A model generated the notes under the pieces. It searched no databases, was not told the DNA's origin, and was given only the letters and a program-made list of their open reading frames with translations. Positions 18,033 to 26,587 of a stretch of 64,000 nt of DNA are shown here, piece by piece. The number at the start of each line of letters is the position of its first letter. The first letter of the stretch is position 1. The stretch is from Afipia sp. (GTDB taxonomy: Bacteria > Pseudomonadota > Alphaproteobacteria > Rhizobiales > Xanthobacteraceae), in contig JAFKEQ010000001.1 in the NCBI GenBank assembly GCA_017308575.1, positions 682,001 through 746,000 on the forward strand, in the 5' to 3' direction. A program made the translations under genes and the position numbers.

Positions 18033-18333
18033 TGTTTGTTTTCTCCCCGGTGATGCGGACTGGTGAACCACATCAGGTTCCGCGATTGAAACGTGGCGGG
18101 CCAACTCCGGTCAACGGAAATCGCGCGTGCGTGCGTCGTCGGATCGCACGCATCGGTCAGTGACCCACATCGCGATGCTCCAAATCGGGATCAATCAAAG
18201 CAGGTGCAGCAAGCTGGCAACACTGCGTCAGAATCCGTTTTCGTGTCGTCATGCGATCTGGACAAAACACGAGAGTCGCAACACGCTCCCTATGCCCCGA
18301 CGATCAACATGGCAGGGGGCGACGGGGCCGGCA
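18033..18333. other. Divergent intergenic region, no gene recognised
   Basis: About 300 bases between the divergent flavoprotein dehydrogenase and the ClpP-like secreted protein. Two plus-strand frames stay open through it but have no recognisable start or domain. It must hold promoters for both flanking genes; I could not pick a convincing -35/-10 pair. Confidence 0.5.
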
Positions 18334-18807
18334 ATGAAGGTTGTGACGGGGATTCTCGCGGCGGTGCTTCTCCTGTTGGGGGTCGGCGCAAGCCACGCTT
18401 TCGTCCGGATTTCCGACGATCGCGGTGGCCGCATCGGCACCTATGTGGACAAGTACCAGAGCCTCAAAGGCTCCGGCGAAACCGTGATGATCGATGGGCT
18501 CTGCGCATCGGCCTGCACCATCGTGCTGGGCGCCGTGTCCCATGACAAGATCTGCGTGACCTCGCGCGCCAGTCTCGGGTTTCATGCCGCCTGGGATTTC
18601 GGCGCGGGTGGCCGTCCAGTGACCAATCGCGAAGCCACACGGATGCTGTACGACATGTATCCGGCCTCGATCCGAAGCTGGATTTCGCGGCGCGGCGGCC
18701 TGAAACCGCGCATGATCTTCCTGCGTGGCCGCGAACTCGCGAGCATGTACCGTCCCTGCTACATGGACGCCCAGGCTTCCGCGCACAGTCAGACCACGCA
18801 CCGGTAA
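18334..18807 (+). CDS. Exported ClpP/crotonase-like protein
   Basis: A 157-residue protein with a clear signal peptide (residues 1-22, VTGILAAVLLLLGVGASHAF). The mature part resembles periplasmic ClpP-like proteins of COG3904 type: MIDGLCASACTIVLGA carries a serine (Ser59) where ClpP has its nucleophile, and LGFHAAW carries His84 where ClpP has its catalytic His. Two cysteines (57 and 61) flank the serine, suggesting a disulfide in the periplasm. The C-terminal third (RSWISRRGGLKPRMIFLRG) is conserved in related rhizobial hypotheticals. I chose the ATG at 18334 because it begins the signal peptide. Enzyme activity is a prediction only. Confidence 0.7.
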   Translation: MKVVTGILAAVLLLLGVGASHAFVRISDDRGGRIGTYVDKYQSLKGSGETVMIDGLCASACTIVLGAVSHDKICVTSRASLGFHAAWDFGAGGRPVTNREATRMLYDMYPASIRSWISRRGGLKPRMIFLRGRELASMYRPCYMDAQASAHSQTTHR

Positions 18808-18968
18808 AACCGGAACCGGATTTCGCAGCCGCGCCTGCTTTCCTCCCTGTGATGTGATCTCCTGCGTCAAGCCGATGCTTGCCCGCTCAAGCATCCCGCT
18901 CTATCTGATCCCCATCAGGAACCGGCCGCCATATCCGCGGCTGCAGACCAATCAGGGATCGAGCAGAA

Positions 18969-19559
18969 ATGGAAAAGGCGACCCGGCCGCTGGTGATCGT
19001 TGCGGCATTTGTCGGCAGCCTTGCCATCGGTTTGCTGATCACGTTGTGGCTCATGGGCGGCCTTGGTGGCGTCACCGCGCCGGCCGCGATCGGCGGACCA
19101 TTCCGCCTGACAGATCAATCCGGACAGACCGTAACCGAGAAAAGCCTGATCGGCCGCCCGACACTGATCTTCTTCGGCTTCACCCATTGTCCAGATGTCT
19201 GCCCGACCTCGCTGTTTGAAATGTCGGAAGTCCTGCGCGCCATGGGCCCCGATGCCGGCAAGGTCAATGCCTACTTCGTCTCCGTCGATCCGGAGCGCGA
19301 TACGCCCGCCGCGATGAAGGATTATCTTTCGAGTTTCGATCCGAACCTCAAGGGCCTGACCGGAGCGCCGGACGATGTGGCGCGGGTACTTTCGGCCTAT
19401 CGGGTCTACGCCAAGAAAATCCCGTTGAAGGACGGCGACTATACGATGGATCACACCGCGCTGATCTATCTGATGGACAAGAAGGGCAGCTTCGTGCGGC
19501 CGTTCGATCTCAAGCGGAAGCCTGAAGACGCCGCGGCGGATCTCAAGCGCTATCTTTGA
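18969..19559 (+). CDS. SCO1/SenC family copper chaperone
   Basis: A 196-residue thioredoxin-fold protein anchored by one N-terminal membrane helix (residues 8-30). The copper-binding motif is FTHCPDVCPTS (CxxxC) near residue 75, and the distal ligand histidine is in YTMDHTALIYL near residue 160; this Cys-Cys-His set is the defining SCO feature. SCO proteins deliver copper to, or reduce, the CuA site of cytochrome c oxidase subunit II in the periplasm. An aa3 oxidase operon lies 40 kb away in this window. The 3' end overlaps the convergent glycosyltransferase gene by ten bases. Confidence 0.92.
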   Translation: MEKATRPLVIVAAFVGSLAIGLLITLWLMGGLGGVTAPAAIGGPFRLTDQSGQTVTEKSLIGRPTLIFFGFTHCPDVCPTSLFEMSEVLRAMGPDAGKVNAYFVSVDPERDTPAAMKDYLSSFDPNLKGLTGAPDDVARVLSAYRVYAKKIPLKDGDYTMDHTALIYLMDKKGSFVRPFDLKRKPEDAAADLKRYL

Positions 19560-21562
19560 TGTCTGCGTCTGATTGACGGCGACAGTCGCGAGGTCCGCGC
19601 GAGCCCGTGTTCGGTCTTTTCCCAGTGATAGGGCTCTGCTAGCAATTGATAGAGCGCGCGCCACGCCGCGAGCGAGAGGCAGAGCCAGTAAATCGGCGTG
19701 AGCGCCAGGACCGGTGCTTCACGCAGCAGGCCTCGCTTCGCCAGTCCCATAACGCCGATGGTCACGGTCGTCAGATAACCTGCGGCAATCGTGGCGAGGT
19801 AAAGTTCGATATACGGCTTGGCCAGAAAAGGTATCACGCTGTCGTCGAACAGGCCGACCACGCAACGGATGAGAATTTCGCCAATCAGGATCGGATGCGC
19901 GAGCGCGGTCAGGACGTTGCCGCCGACGATGATGTTGAGCGTGAAGAATCCGGCGGGGCCCGTGTCGCGCCAGAGGCGGACCGGCGAGCGCATATGCACG
20001 CTCCACGTTTGCATCCACCCTTTCATCCAGCGTGACCGCTGGCGCAGCCATGCACCGAACCGCGCTGGCGCCTCCTCATAAGTCGTCGACGCAAACATGA
20101 TGCATCGATAACCGAAGCGTGCGAGACGGAAGCCGAGATCGGCATCCTCTGTGACGTTGTAGGGGTCCCAGCCGCCGACCTCGCGAAGGACGCTGGTCCG
20201 GAAATGATTCGATGAGCCGCCAAGCGGCAACGGTAGCCCGAAGCTCGAAAACCCTTGCAGGAACGCATCGAACTGTCCGGCATACTCCGCCGTAAACATG
20301 CGCGGCAGCCAGCCATCGTCGGTATTGTCGATGCAAAGGCTGGCCTGCGCACAGGCGACATCGAAGTTCTGGCTCCGAAACACATCGAGCGCCTTGCGAA
20401 GCTGATCGGGCTCGGGCCGATCCTCGGCGTCGAAGACGGTGATGAAGGTGCCGCGCGCGAAGGCGAGTGCGCAGTTGAGCGCTTTGGGTTTGGTGCGCGG
20501 TCCGTCGTCCGGCGCGATGATGACCTGAACGTTCGGGATTGGGCCGAGTCTTGCGATGGCTGCGCGCGTGCCGAGGTCGTCCGTTTCGATCACGAGCTTG
20601 ATGTCGAGTTTTTCGGGAGGATAGTCGAGATCGCCGATGTAGCGCATCAGCGGTGCGACGGAGGAGGCTTCCCGATAAAGAGCCGCCACGACCGTATAAA
20701 TAGGCAATTCGCTGTCGTGCAGCCGCCGCAGACGCGGTTGAGACTGGCGCGGCGCGAAGCATCCGGCCAGCCGCAGGCTCGTGAACAGCAGGAACCAGAC
20801 GGCGAGAATGACACTCCCGGCATCGATAACGGTCATTGGTGCGAGCGTCAGCAGCATGAGCGGACCTGCGAGTCGCAGCAAATAGCGCGCAAGCGAAGCA
20901 AGCCAGCCGCGTGCTGTCGGCCGGGGCGCAGCGGACAGATGCGGGAAGCGCTCGGCGAGATGATGAGCCGCGCGATGGACCAATGTCGCGCCGGCTTGCC
21001 GTTCAAGGAGCGCATTCAGGCTGTTCGCGGTGACAAGCCGCAGGCGTGAGCGAAGCGAAGGATACTGGGCGATCAGACGCGCAAGGCGGCGCACAGCGTA
21101 ACCACGCGGCGCGCAGACATAGCTCAACGCGCCATTTCGCCGGATCGGCATGATGCCGTGCTGCGCGATCAGGTGAGCCTGACCATCCGGTAGCAGGCAG
21201 TCGGCGTAGTCGAGATCGTTCAGCCTCTCGATACTGAGGCCGGTATCGGCGGCGAGGCGTTCGAGATAGGCCTGCTCACTGATGACGCCGGCATGGATGA
21301 GCACCTGGTCAGCGCCGACGCCAACCTGTTGGCTGCGGCGCTCCGCCGCCGCCAGCAGCGCCGGGGCGAATCTGGCGCGCAGGCAATCCAGCTCCAGGGC
21401 AGGGCCGGGTTCGCGCGGGGCAAGCCCGTTGTCGTTCCGGGCCTGCGGAAATCCGAGGAAGCCTGCAAGGAACGAGGCGATGGTTCGCGCAGAGGTCGTC
21501 AGACCGGCAAAACGCTGCCGTCCGCCCCCATCCGGTTCGCTCGCCCGCCTGGTCACGGCCAT
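19550..21562 (-). CDS. Membrane glycosyltransferase, family 2, with GspE-N-like N-terminus
   Basis: A 670-residue membrane protein. Residues of about 50-190 resemble the N-terminal domain of type II secretion ATPases (GVGADQVLIHAGVISEQAYLERLAADTGL and later LIAQHGIMPI). After two membrane helices comes a GT-A catalytic domain with VFDAEDRPEP (DxD metal site), TEDADLGFRL and QRSRWMKGW, the D-D-D-QxxRW set of processive family 2 glycosyltransferases. Four further hydrophobic segments follow. It probably builds or exports a polysaccharide; the sugar is unknown. The ATG at 21562 was preferred to a GTG at 21592. It is divergent from the solute-binding protein gene. Confidence 0.82.
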   Translation of the reverse strand: MAVTRRASEPDGGGRQRFAGLTTSARTIASFLAGFLGFPQARNDNGLAPREPGPALELDCLRARFAPALLAAAERRSQQVGVGADQVLIHAGVISEQAYLERLAADTGLSIERLNDLDYADCLLPDGQAHLIAQHGIMPIRRNGALSYVCAPRGYAVRRLARLIAQYPSLRSRLRLVTANSLNALLERQAGATLVHRAAHHLAERFPHLSAAPRPTARGWLASLARYLLRLAGPLMLLTLAPMTVIDAGSVILAVWFLLFTSLRLAGCFAPRQSQPRLRRLHDSELPIYTVVAALYREASSVAPLMRYIGDLDYPPEKLDIKLVIETDDLGTRAAIARLGPIPNVQVIIAPDDGPRTKPKALNCALAFARGTFITVFDAEDRPEPDQLRKALDVFRSQNFDVACAQASLCIDNTDDGWLPRMFTAEYAGQFDAFLQGFSSFGLPLPLGGSSNHFRTSVLREVGGWDPYNVTEDADLGFRLARFGYRCIMFASTTYEEAPARFGAWLRQRSRWMKGWMQTWSVHMRSPVRLWRDTGPAGFFTLNIIVGGNVLTALAHPILIGEILIRCVVGLFDDSVIPFLAKPYIELYLATIAAGYLTTVTIGVMGLAKRGLLREAPVLALTPIYWLCLSLAAWRALYQLLAEPYHWEKTEHGLARTSRLSPSIRRRHQR

Positions 21563-21655
21563 GCGACCGGTACTCCACGCTACAAACGGCACTCGAATCC
21601 GTCTGCGGATGGTCTATAAGACCGGCACGCAGACCCCCAGCCGATGCAACCATAG

Positions 21656-22582
21656 ATGGCATTTTCCTTCAATATCCGATTGCGCTGCGCGGTAACGGCC
21701 GTCGCGTCCGCGCTTTGGCTCGCTCCGGTGGTGGTGCCTGCATCAGCGCAGGGCGCACCGACGACGTCGGCGACAAAGCCGGCTGTTCCGCCAGCCGTCG
21801 CTTCGCAGGCTGCCGCGCCGCAGGCCGTGCCGAGCTTCTGGGACCCGCGCCGGCGGCCCGACCGGCCCGATCTCGGGCGTCTGACCGTGATCCGGTTCCT
21901 CACCGAGACCGACTATCCGCCGTTCAATTTCATTGGCCCCGACGGCAATCCGGCGGGCTTCAATGTCGATCTCGCGCGGATGATCTGCGAGGAGATCAAG
22001 GTCGCCTGCACCATCCAGATGCGGCGGTTCGAGACGCTGGTGGATGCGATCAACGGCAATCGCGGCGACGCGATCATTGCGTCATTGGCCGCGACCCCGC
22101 AGCTTCGCACCAAGCTCGATTTCAGCGATCCCTATTACCGCGCACCGGCGCGCTTCGTGTCGCGCAAGGATGCGGTGATGCCGGAAGTCCGTCCTGAATA
22201 TCTCGAAGGCAAGAAGGTCGGCGCCATCGCGGGCTCGGCCCACGAGGCCTATCTGAAGGCGCTGTTCACTGACGCACAGCTTGTCACCCTGCCCAACGAA
22301 GAAGCCTTGCGTCTGGCGCTGCGCCGGGGCGATGTCGATTTCATTTTCGGTGACGCGATCTCGCTGGCGTTCTGGATCAACGGCACGGATTCGGGCGATT
22401 GCTGTGCCTTCAGCGGCGGCCCGTTCACCGAGAGCCGCTATTTCGGCGAAGGGATCGGCATCGGGGTCAAGAAAGGCAACGACCTGTTGCGGCAGTCGCT
22501 CAACTGGGCGCTGTTCCGTCTCTGGGAGAAAGGCCGCTATACTGACCTCTGGCTTCGCTATTTTTCGGTCAGCCCCTTTTAA
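21656..22582 (+). CDS. Amino-acid-type ABC transporter substrate-binding protein
   Basis: A 308-residue protein of the SBP_bac_3 family. It has a signal peptide (residues 1-32, ending ASAQG) followed by a proline/alanine linker. The lobe I signature is FLTETDYPPFNFIGPDG and GFNVDLARMI; the ligand-contact segment is ANxxTR-like, IASLAATPQLRTKLDFSDPYY. Such proteins bind polar amino acids or opines in the periplasm and hand them to an ABC permease. No permease or ATPase gene is adjacent, so it is an orphan or works with a transporter encoded elsewhere. The next gene begins 15 bases after its stop. Confidence 0.85.
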   Translation: MAFSFNIRLRCAVTAVASALWLAPVVVPASAQGAPTTSATKPAVPPAVASQAAAPQAVPSFWDPRRRPDRPDLGRLTVIRFLTETDYPPFNFIGPDGNPAGFNVDLARMICEEIKVACTIQMRRFETLVDAINGNRGDAIIASLAATPQLRTKLDFSDPYYRAPARFVSRKDAVMPEVRPEYLEGKKVGAIAGSAHEAYLKALFTDAQLVTLPNEEALRLALRRGDVDFIFGDAISLAFWINGTDSGDCCAFSGGPFTESRYFGEGIGIGVKKGNDLLRQSLNWALFRLWEKGRYTDLWLRYFSVSPF

Positions 22583-22597
22583 CGAGCAATACGGCTC

Positions 22598-23248
22598 ATG
22601 ACGGTCACGCGAACGGCGAAACTCAAGCGAACCGCCGCAGCAATTCTTGCCATTATCGGCTGGGCGGCGCTGGTGCTGCAATTCTGGCTGCTGATGCGCG
22701 CAGCCGGGGTGATGGCGCTGTCGCCGATCGAGGCGTCCATCCGTTTCTTCTCGTATTTCACTATCCAGTCCAACATTCTTGCGGCGCTGGTGCTGACGGC
22801 CTTTGCCTTCAAGGGCGGCCCGGACGAATGGTTGGTGCATCCGTTCGTGCGCTCGGCGGTGGCCGCCTATATCGCCATGGTCGGGCTGGTCTATGTGGTG
22901 CTGCTGCGCCATCTCTGGTCGCCCGTCGGCGCGCAGTGGATCGCGGACGTCGCGCTGCATTATGTGATGCCGGTGGGCTATCTGGCCTTCTGGCTGGCCT
23001 GTGTCCGCAAATCGGGCCTGCGCTGGTACGATCCGCTGCTGTGGCTGATCTATCCGCTGTTCTATCTCGGCTTCCTGCTGGTGCGCGGCAAGCTATCGGG
23101 CTTTTATCCGTACCCCTTTATCGACGCCAAGGCCTTGGGTTATGCAGGCGTTGCGGCTAATACAGCCGGATTGCTGGTCGTCTGCGCTGCGATCGGCTTC
23201 TGTCTTCTAGCGGTCGGTTATGGCGTTGCGCGCCGTCAGCCGGCCTGA
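22598..23248 (+). CDS. Pr6Pr family membrane protein
   Basis: A 216-residue integral membrane protein with six predicted helices. The order and content ([17 protein letters not shown], then [35 protein letters not shown] and [13 protein letters not shown]) match the Pr6Pr family, which is related to FAR-17a/AIG1-like proteins. Eukaryotic relatives hydrolyse fatty-acid esters of hydroxy fatty acids, but no function is established for the bacterial group. It lies 15 bases after the substrate-binding protein gene and 17 bases before lysK, so it is likely part of one transcription unit. No catalytic claim is made here. Confidence 0.75.
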   Translation: MTVTRTAKLKRTAAAILAIIGWAALVLQFWLLMRAAGVMALSPIEASIRFFSYFTIQSNILAALVLTAFAFKGGPDEWLVHPFVRSAVAAYIAMVGLVYVVLLRHLWSPVGAQWIADVALHYVMPVGYLAFWLACVRKSGLRWYDPLLWLIYPLFYLGFLLVRGKLSGFYPYPFIDAKALGYAGVAANTAGLLVVCAAIGFCLLAVGYGVARRQPA

Positions 23249-23265
23249 CATGCGCGGAGATTTTG

Positions 23266-24906
23266 ATGTCCATTGAGCTTCCTGCAACCGCGAGCGATCT
23301 TCGCGCGCTCGCTGAACAATCCAACGCCTGGCCGTTCGAGCAGGCGAAGCAGATTGTCGCGCGGTTGAAGAAAACGCCGAAGGACGAAGTGCTGTTCGAA
23401 ACCGGCTACGGTCCGTCGGGCCTGCCGCATATCGGCACATTCGGCGAAGTGGCGCGCACCACCATGGTGCGTCACGCCTTCCGTGTGCTCACCGAGGACA
23501 AGATCAAGACGCGACTTCTGGCGTTCTCCGACGACATGGACGGCCTGCGCAAGGTGCCGGACAACGTGCCGAACAAGGAGATGCTGGAGCAGGACCTCGG
23601 CAAGCCGCTGACGCAGGTGCGCGATCCGTTCGGCACCCATCCGAGTTTCGGCGAGCATAACAACGCGCGGCTGCGCGCCTTCCTCGATGCGTTCGGCTTC
23701 GATTACGAATTCGCCTCGTCCACGCAGTATTACAAGTCTGGTCGGTTCGACGCGACGCTGCTCAAGATGCTCGAGAACATCGAGAAGGTGATGGCAATCA
23801 TGCTGCCGTCGCTGCGCGAGGAGCGCGCGGCGACCTATTCGCCGTTCCTGCCGATCTGTCCGCGCACCGGCGTGGTACTGCAGGTGCCGGTGGTGGCGCA
23901 TGATGCCAAGGCGGGCACGATTTCCTACGACGATCCGGAAACCAGGGAGCGCATCACCGTTCCGGTCACTGGCGGCCATTGCAAGTTGCAATGGAAGCCG
24001 GACTGGGCGATGCGCTGGGTCGCGCTCGGCGTCGATTACGAAATGGCGGGCAAGGACCTGATCGATTCCGTGAAGCTGTCAGGCAAGATCTGCGCGGCGC
24101 TCGGCGGCACGCCGCCGGAGGGCTTCAACTACGAACTGTTCCTCGACGACAAGGGTCAGAAGATTTCCAAGTCGAAGGGCAACGGCCTGACCATCGACGA
24201 ATGGCTGCGCTATGCCTCGCCGGAATCGCTGTCGCTGTTCATGTACCGCGAGCCGAAGGCGGCGAAGCGGCTGTATTTCGATGTGATCCCGCGCAACGTC
24301 GACGACTACCAGCAGTTCATCGACGGTTATCCGCGCCAGGACGCCAAGCAGCGGCTCGGCAACCCGGTCTGGCACATCCATGAAGGCAACCCGCCGCAGG
24401 GCGATATGCCGGTGACGTTCCAGTTGCTGCTCACGCTGGTGTCGTCCTCCAATGCGGAGAATGCCGAGACGCTGTGGGGCTTCATCGGCCGTTATCGTCC
24501 GGGCGTGACGCCGCAGACTCATCCGAAGCTCGATGCGATGGTCGGCTATGCGATCAATTACTATCGCGACTTCGTGGCACCGACCAAGACGTTCCGCGAG
24601 CCGACCGACAACGAGCGCGTTGCGTTGAGCGATCTGCGCGAAGCGCTTTCGCAGCTCGCGCCGGATGCATCCGCCGAGGATATCCAGAACGTGGTCTACG
24701 AGATCGGCCGCCGCGAGCCGTTCCTCGATCACAAGAAGGCCGGCAAGGACGGCCGTCCCGGTGTGTCGCTGGACTGGTTCAACATGCTCTATCAGGTGCT
24801 GCTGGGTCAGGAGAAAGGCCCGCGCTTCGGTTCGTTCGTCGCGGTCTATGGCGTCAACAACGCGATCGCGATGATCGACGGCGCGCTCGCGCGAAGCGCC
24901 GGCTGA
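23266..24906 (+). CDS. lysK: Lysine--tRNA ligase, class I
   Basis: A 546-residue class I lysyl-tRNA synthetase, the form found in archaea and many alphaproteobacteria in place of the class II LysS. The HIGH-type motif is [11 protein letters not shown] near residue 50, and the KMSKS-type motif is [11 protein letters not shown] near residue 300. It charges tRNA-Lys with lysine in the cytoplasm. The ATG at 23266, preceded by GCGGAGA, was chosen over a TTG three bases earlier. It sits in a tight row with an upstream membrane protein and downstream ybaK (14-base gap), placing a charging enzyme beside a tRNA-editing enzyme. Confidence 0.95.
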   Translation: MSIELPATASDLRALAEQSNAWPFEQAKQIVARLKKTPKDEVLFETGYGPSGLPHIGTFGEVARTTMVRHAFRVLTEDKIKTRLLAFSDDMDGLRKVPDNVPNKEMLEQDLGKPLTQVRDPFGTHPSFGEHNNARLRAFLDAFGFDYEFASSTQYYKSGRFDATLLKMLENIEKVMAIMLPSLREERAATYSPFLPICPRTGVVLQVPVVAHDAKAGTISYDDPETRERITVPVTGGHCKLQWKPDWAMRWVALGVDYEMAGKDLIDSVKLSGKICAALGGTPPEGFNYELFLDDKGQKISKSKGNGLTIDEWLRYASPESLSLFMYREPKAAKRLYFDVIPRNVDDYQQFIDGYPRQDAKQRLGNPVWHIHEGNPPQGDMPVTFQLLLTLVSSSNAENAETLWGFIGRYRPGVTPQTHPKLDAMVGYAINYYRDFVAPTKTFREPTDNERVALSDLREALSQLAPDASAEDIQNVVYEIGRREPFLDHKKAGKDGRPGVSLDWFNMLYQVLLGQEKGPRFGSFVAVYGVNNAIAMIDGALARSAG

Positions 24907-24922
24907 TTTTTCGGGGTGCCGC

Positions 24923-25396
24923 ATGTCGAAGGTGACGCGCGCCACCAGGATGCTTGAACAGGCGGGCGTCGCCTTCACGGTCCACACCTATGATTATGAC
25001 GGTGACGCCGATCGCATCGGGCTGCAGGCGGCCGCAGCCCTGGGCGAGGAACCGGCGCGTGTGCTGAAGTCGCTGATGGCGCTGGTCGACGGCAAACCGG
25101 TCTGCGTGATCGTGCCGTCCGATTGCGAAGTGTCGATGAAAAAGCTCGCGGCGGCCTTCGGCGGGAAATCCGCGCAAATGATGAAGCCTGCCGATGCGGA
25201 GCGCCTCTCAGGCTACAAGGTCGGCGGCATCAGTCCATTCGGACAATCGAGGCCGCCACGCGCCGCCCTCGAGGAGCAGGCGATGGTGCACGATCTGGTC
25301 TATATCAACGGCGGGCAGCGCGGCCTGCAGGTGCGGCTCAATCCGAGCGATGTGGCGAAAGTGCTGGGCGCGATCGTCGCGCCGCTGGTGGCGTAA
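24923..25396 (+). CDS. ybaK: Cys-tRNA(Pro)/Cys-tRNA deacylase
   Basis: A 157-residue YbaK/EbsC-type trans-editing protein. It hydrolyses cysteine wrongly attached to tRNA-Pro. Conserved pieces are the nucleophile-activating lysine in VLKSLMALVDG (about residue 50), VSMKKLAAAFGGKSAQMM, and GYKVGGISPFGQ, which forms the substrate pocket loop. It directly follows lysK, probably in the same mRNA, and converges on the S24 repressor gene with only a few bases between the stops. Length and motifs are normal for the family. Confidence 0.92.
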   Translation: MSKVTRATRMLEQAGVAFTVHTYDYDGDADRIGLQAAAALGEEPARVLKSLMALVDGKPVCVIVPSDCEVSMKKLAAAFGGKSAQMMKPADAERLSGYKVGGISPFGQSRPPRAALEEQAMVHDLVYINGGQRGLQVRLNPSDVAKVLGAIVAPLVA

Positions 25397-25400
25397 GACG

Positions 25401-26027
25401 TTACTGACTTGCCCAGACGATGCGGGCGATCCACTCGACATTCTTTGCCTCGATCACTCGGTCCTTGTGCGCCGGATTGAGCGACTGCAGTTCGATCACC
25501 TTCGCGGTGCGCCTTTTCAACTCCTTGACGGTGACCTCGCCGTCCTTGGTCTTGACGACAACGCGATCGCCGCGACGGATCGGCGAGCCCGGCGAGACGA
25601 TGATGACGTCGCCATCGCGATAGGCGGGCTTCATGGAGTCGCCGGAAATCTCCAGCGCATAGGCGTGTTCGTCATTGACCGACGGAAGCCCGACTTCATC
25701 CCAGCCCTTGCCGACCGGAAAGCCGCCGTCGTCGAAATAGCCGCCGGCGCCGGCTTCGGCGAATCCGAGTAGCGGCACCGCCTGAACCGCGCGCGCGGTA
25801 TCCTCGATCAGTTGCACGAAGGTATCGACGGTGGTGCCGGTCGCGGCCAATGCCTTTGCCACCGATTCGGTCGAAGGCCAGCGTTCGCGCCCGTCAGGCG
25901 TGATGCGCTTCGACTTGTTGAAGGTGGTGGGATCAAGACCCGCGCGTTTGGCCAGCGCGGAGGCCGATAAGCCCGCGCGTTCGGCGAGGCGGTCGAGCGC
26001 ATTCCAGATTTGATCGTGAGTGAGCAT
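25401..26027 (-). CDS. LexA/CI-like repressor with S24 peptidase domain
   Basis: A 208-residue regulator. The N-terminal helix-turn-helix (residues about 8-45, RLAERAGLSASALAKRAGL) is followed by a C-terminal S24 peptidase domain. The self-cleavage apparatus is complete: nucleophile Ser131 in SGDSMKPAYRDGD, general-base Lys168 in EVTVKEL, and a candidate Ala92-Gly93 cleavage bond in FAEAGAGG. Such proteins repress stress or prophage genes until RecA-linked or other cleavage. No phage genes are near, so it looks like a chromosomal stress regulator. A 7-bp inverted repeat immediately upstream of its start could be its own operator. Confidence 0.85.
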   Translation of the reverse strand: MLTHDQIWNALDRLAERAGLSASALAKRAGLDPTTFNKSKRITPDGRERWPSTESVAKALAATGTTVDTFVQLIEDTARAVQAVPLLGFAEAGAGGYFDDGGFPVGKGWDEVGLPSVNDEHAYALEISGDSMKPAYRDGDVIIVSPGSPIRRGDRVVVKTKDGEVTVKELKRRTAKVIELQSLNPAHKDRVIEAKNVEWIARIVWASQ

Positions 26028-26030
26028 GGT

Positions 26031-26056
26031 GTTGGCCAGAGGATGGCCCGGCCAAC
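26031..26056. promoter_or_regulatory. Candidate operator of the S24 repressor
   Basis: GTTGGCC (26031-26037) and GGCCAAC (26050-26056) are exact reverse complements 12 bases apart, starting four bases upstream of the repressor's ATG. Spacing and position fit an autoregulatory site for a LexA/CI-like dimer. This is a prediction from symmetry and location only. Confidence 0.45.
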
Positions 26057-26242
26057 CGGACCGGGTAAGTCAATGTGGAAAACTAGGAATTATTACCTTG
26101 AATCGCCTCGCGCCGCAATCCGCGCCGATTCCGAAATCCTGCCCTTGAAGTGGCCGGACTGCGCCGATACGGTTTGCCGGGCATTCGGCACTTCGCTGAA
26201 AAATCCCGAGAAAATTCAATAGCTAGCGAGAATCTGTCAGCC

Positions 26243-26587
26243 GTGCCCACGATCTACAAGGTTTGCTCCGCATCGGCTTGGCGTGAAGCCGAGCGGCAGG
26301 GTGTTTTTCTCGGCAGCGCTGATGACCGGCGCGATGGATTCATCCATTTCTCCACGGCCTCGCAGGTCGCCGGAACCGTCGCCAAGCATTTCGCCGGACA
26401 AACCGGCCTGTTTCTGATCGCCATCGATGCCGATGCGCTGGGCGACGGGCTGAAGTGGGAGCCGTCGCGCGGCGGCGAACTGTTCCCGCACCTTTACGGC
26501 GAACTCGACATCGGGGCTGTGATCAAGATTCTCGATTTGCGGGCCCGGTCCGATGGCTCGCACGACATTCCGGAGCTGGCCTCGTGA
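26243..26587 (+). CDS. DUF952 family protein
   Basis: A 114-residue protein of the DUF952 family. The family signature is seen as TIYKVCSASAWREAERQGVF at the N-terminus, DGFIHFSTASQV in the middle, and WEPSRGGELFPHLYGELD near the C-terminus. No biochemical function is established. Conserved His, Ser and acidic residues in FIHFS and LFPHLYG suggest a small hydrolase or transferase, but that is conjecture. I used the GTG at 26243 because the family starts with PTIYKV. The stop overlaps the GTG start of pyrD by four bases, so the two are translationally coupled. Confidence 0.82.
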   Translation: MPTIYKVCSASAWREAERQGVFLGSADDRRDGFIHFSTASQVAGTVAKHFAGQTGLFLIAIDADALGDGLKWEPSRGGELFPHLYGELDIGAVIKILDLRARSDGSHDIPELAS

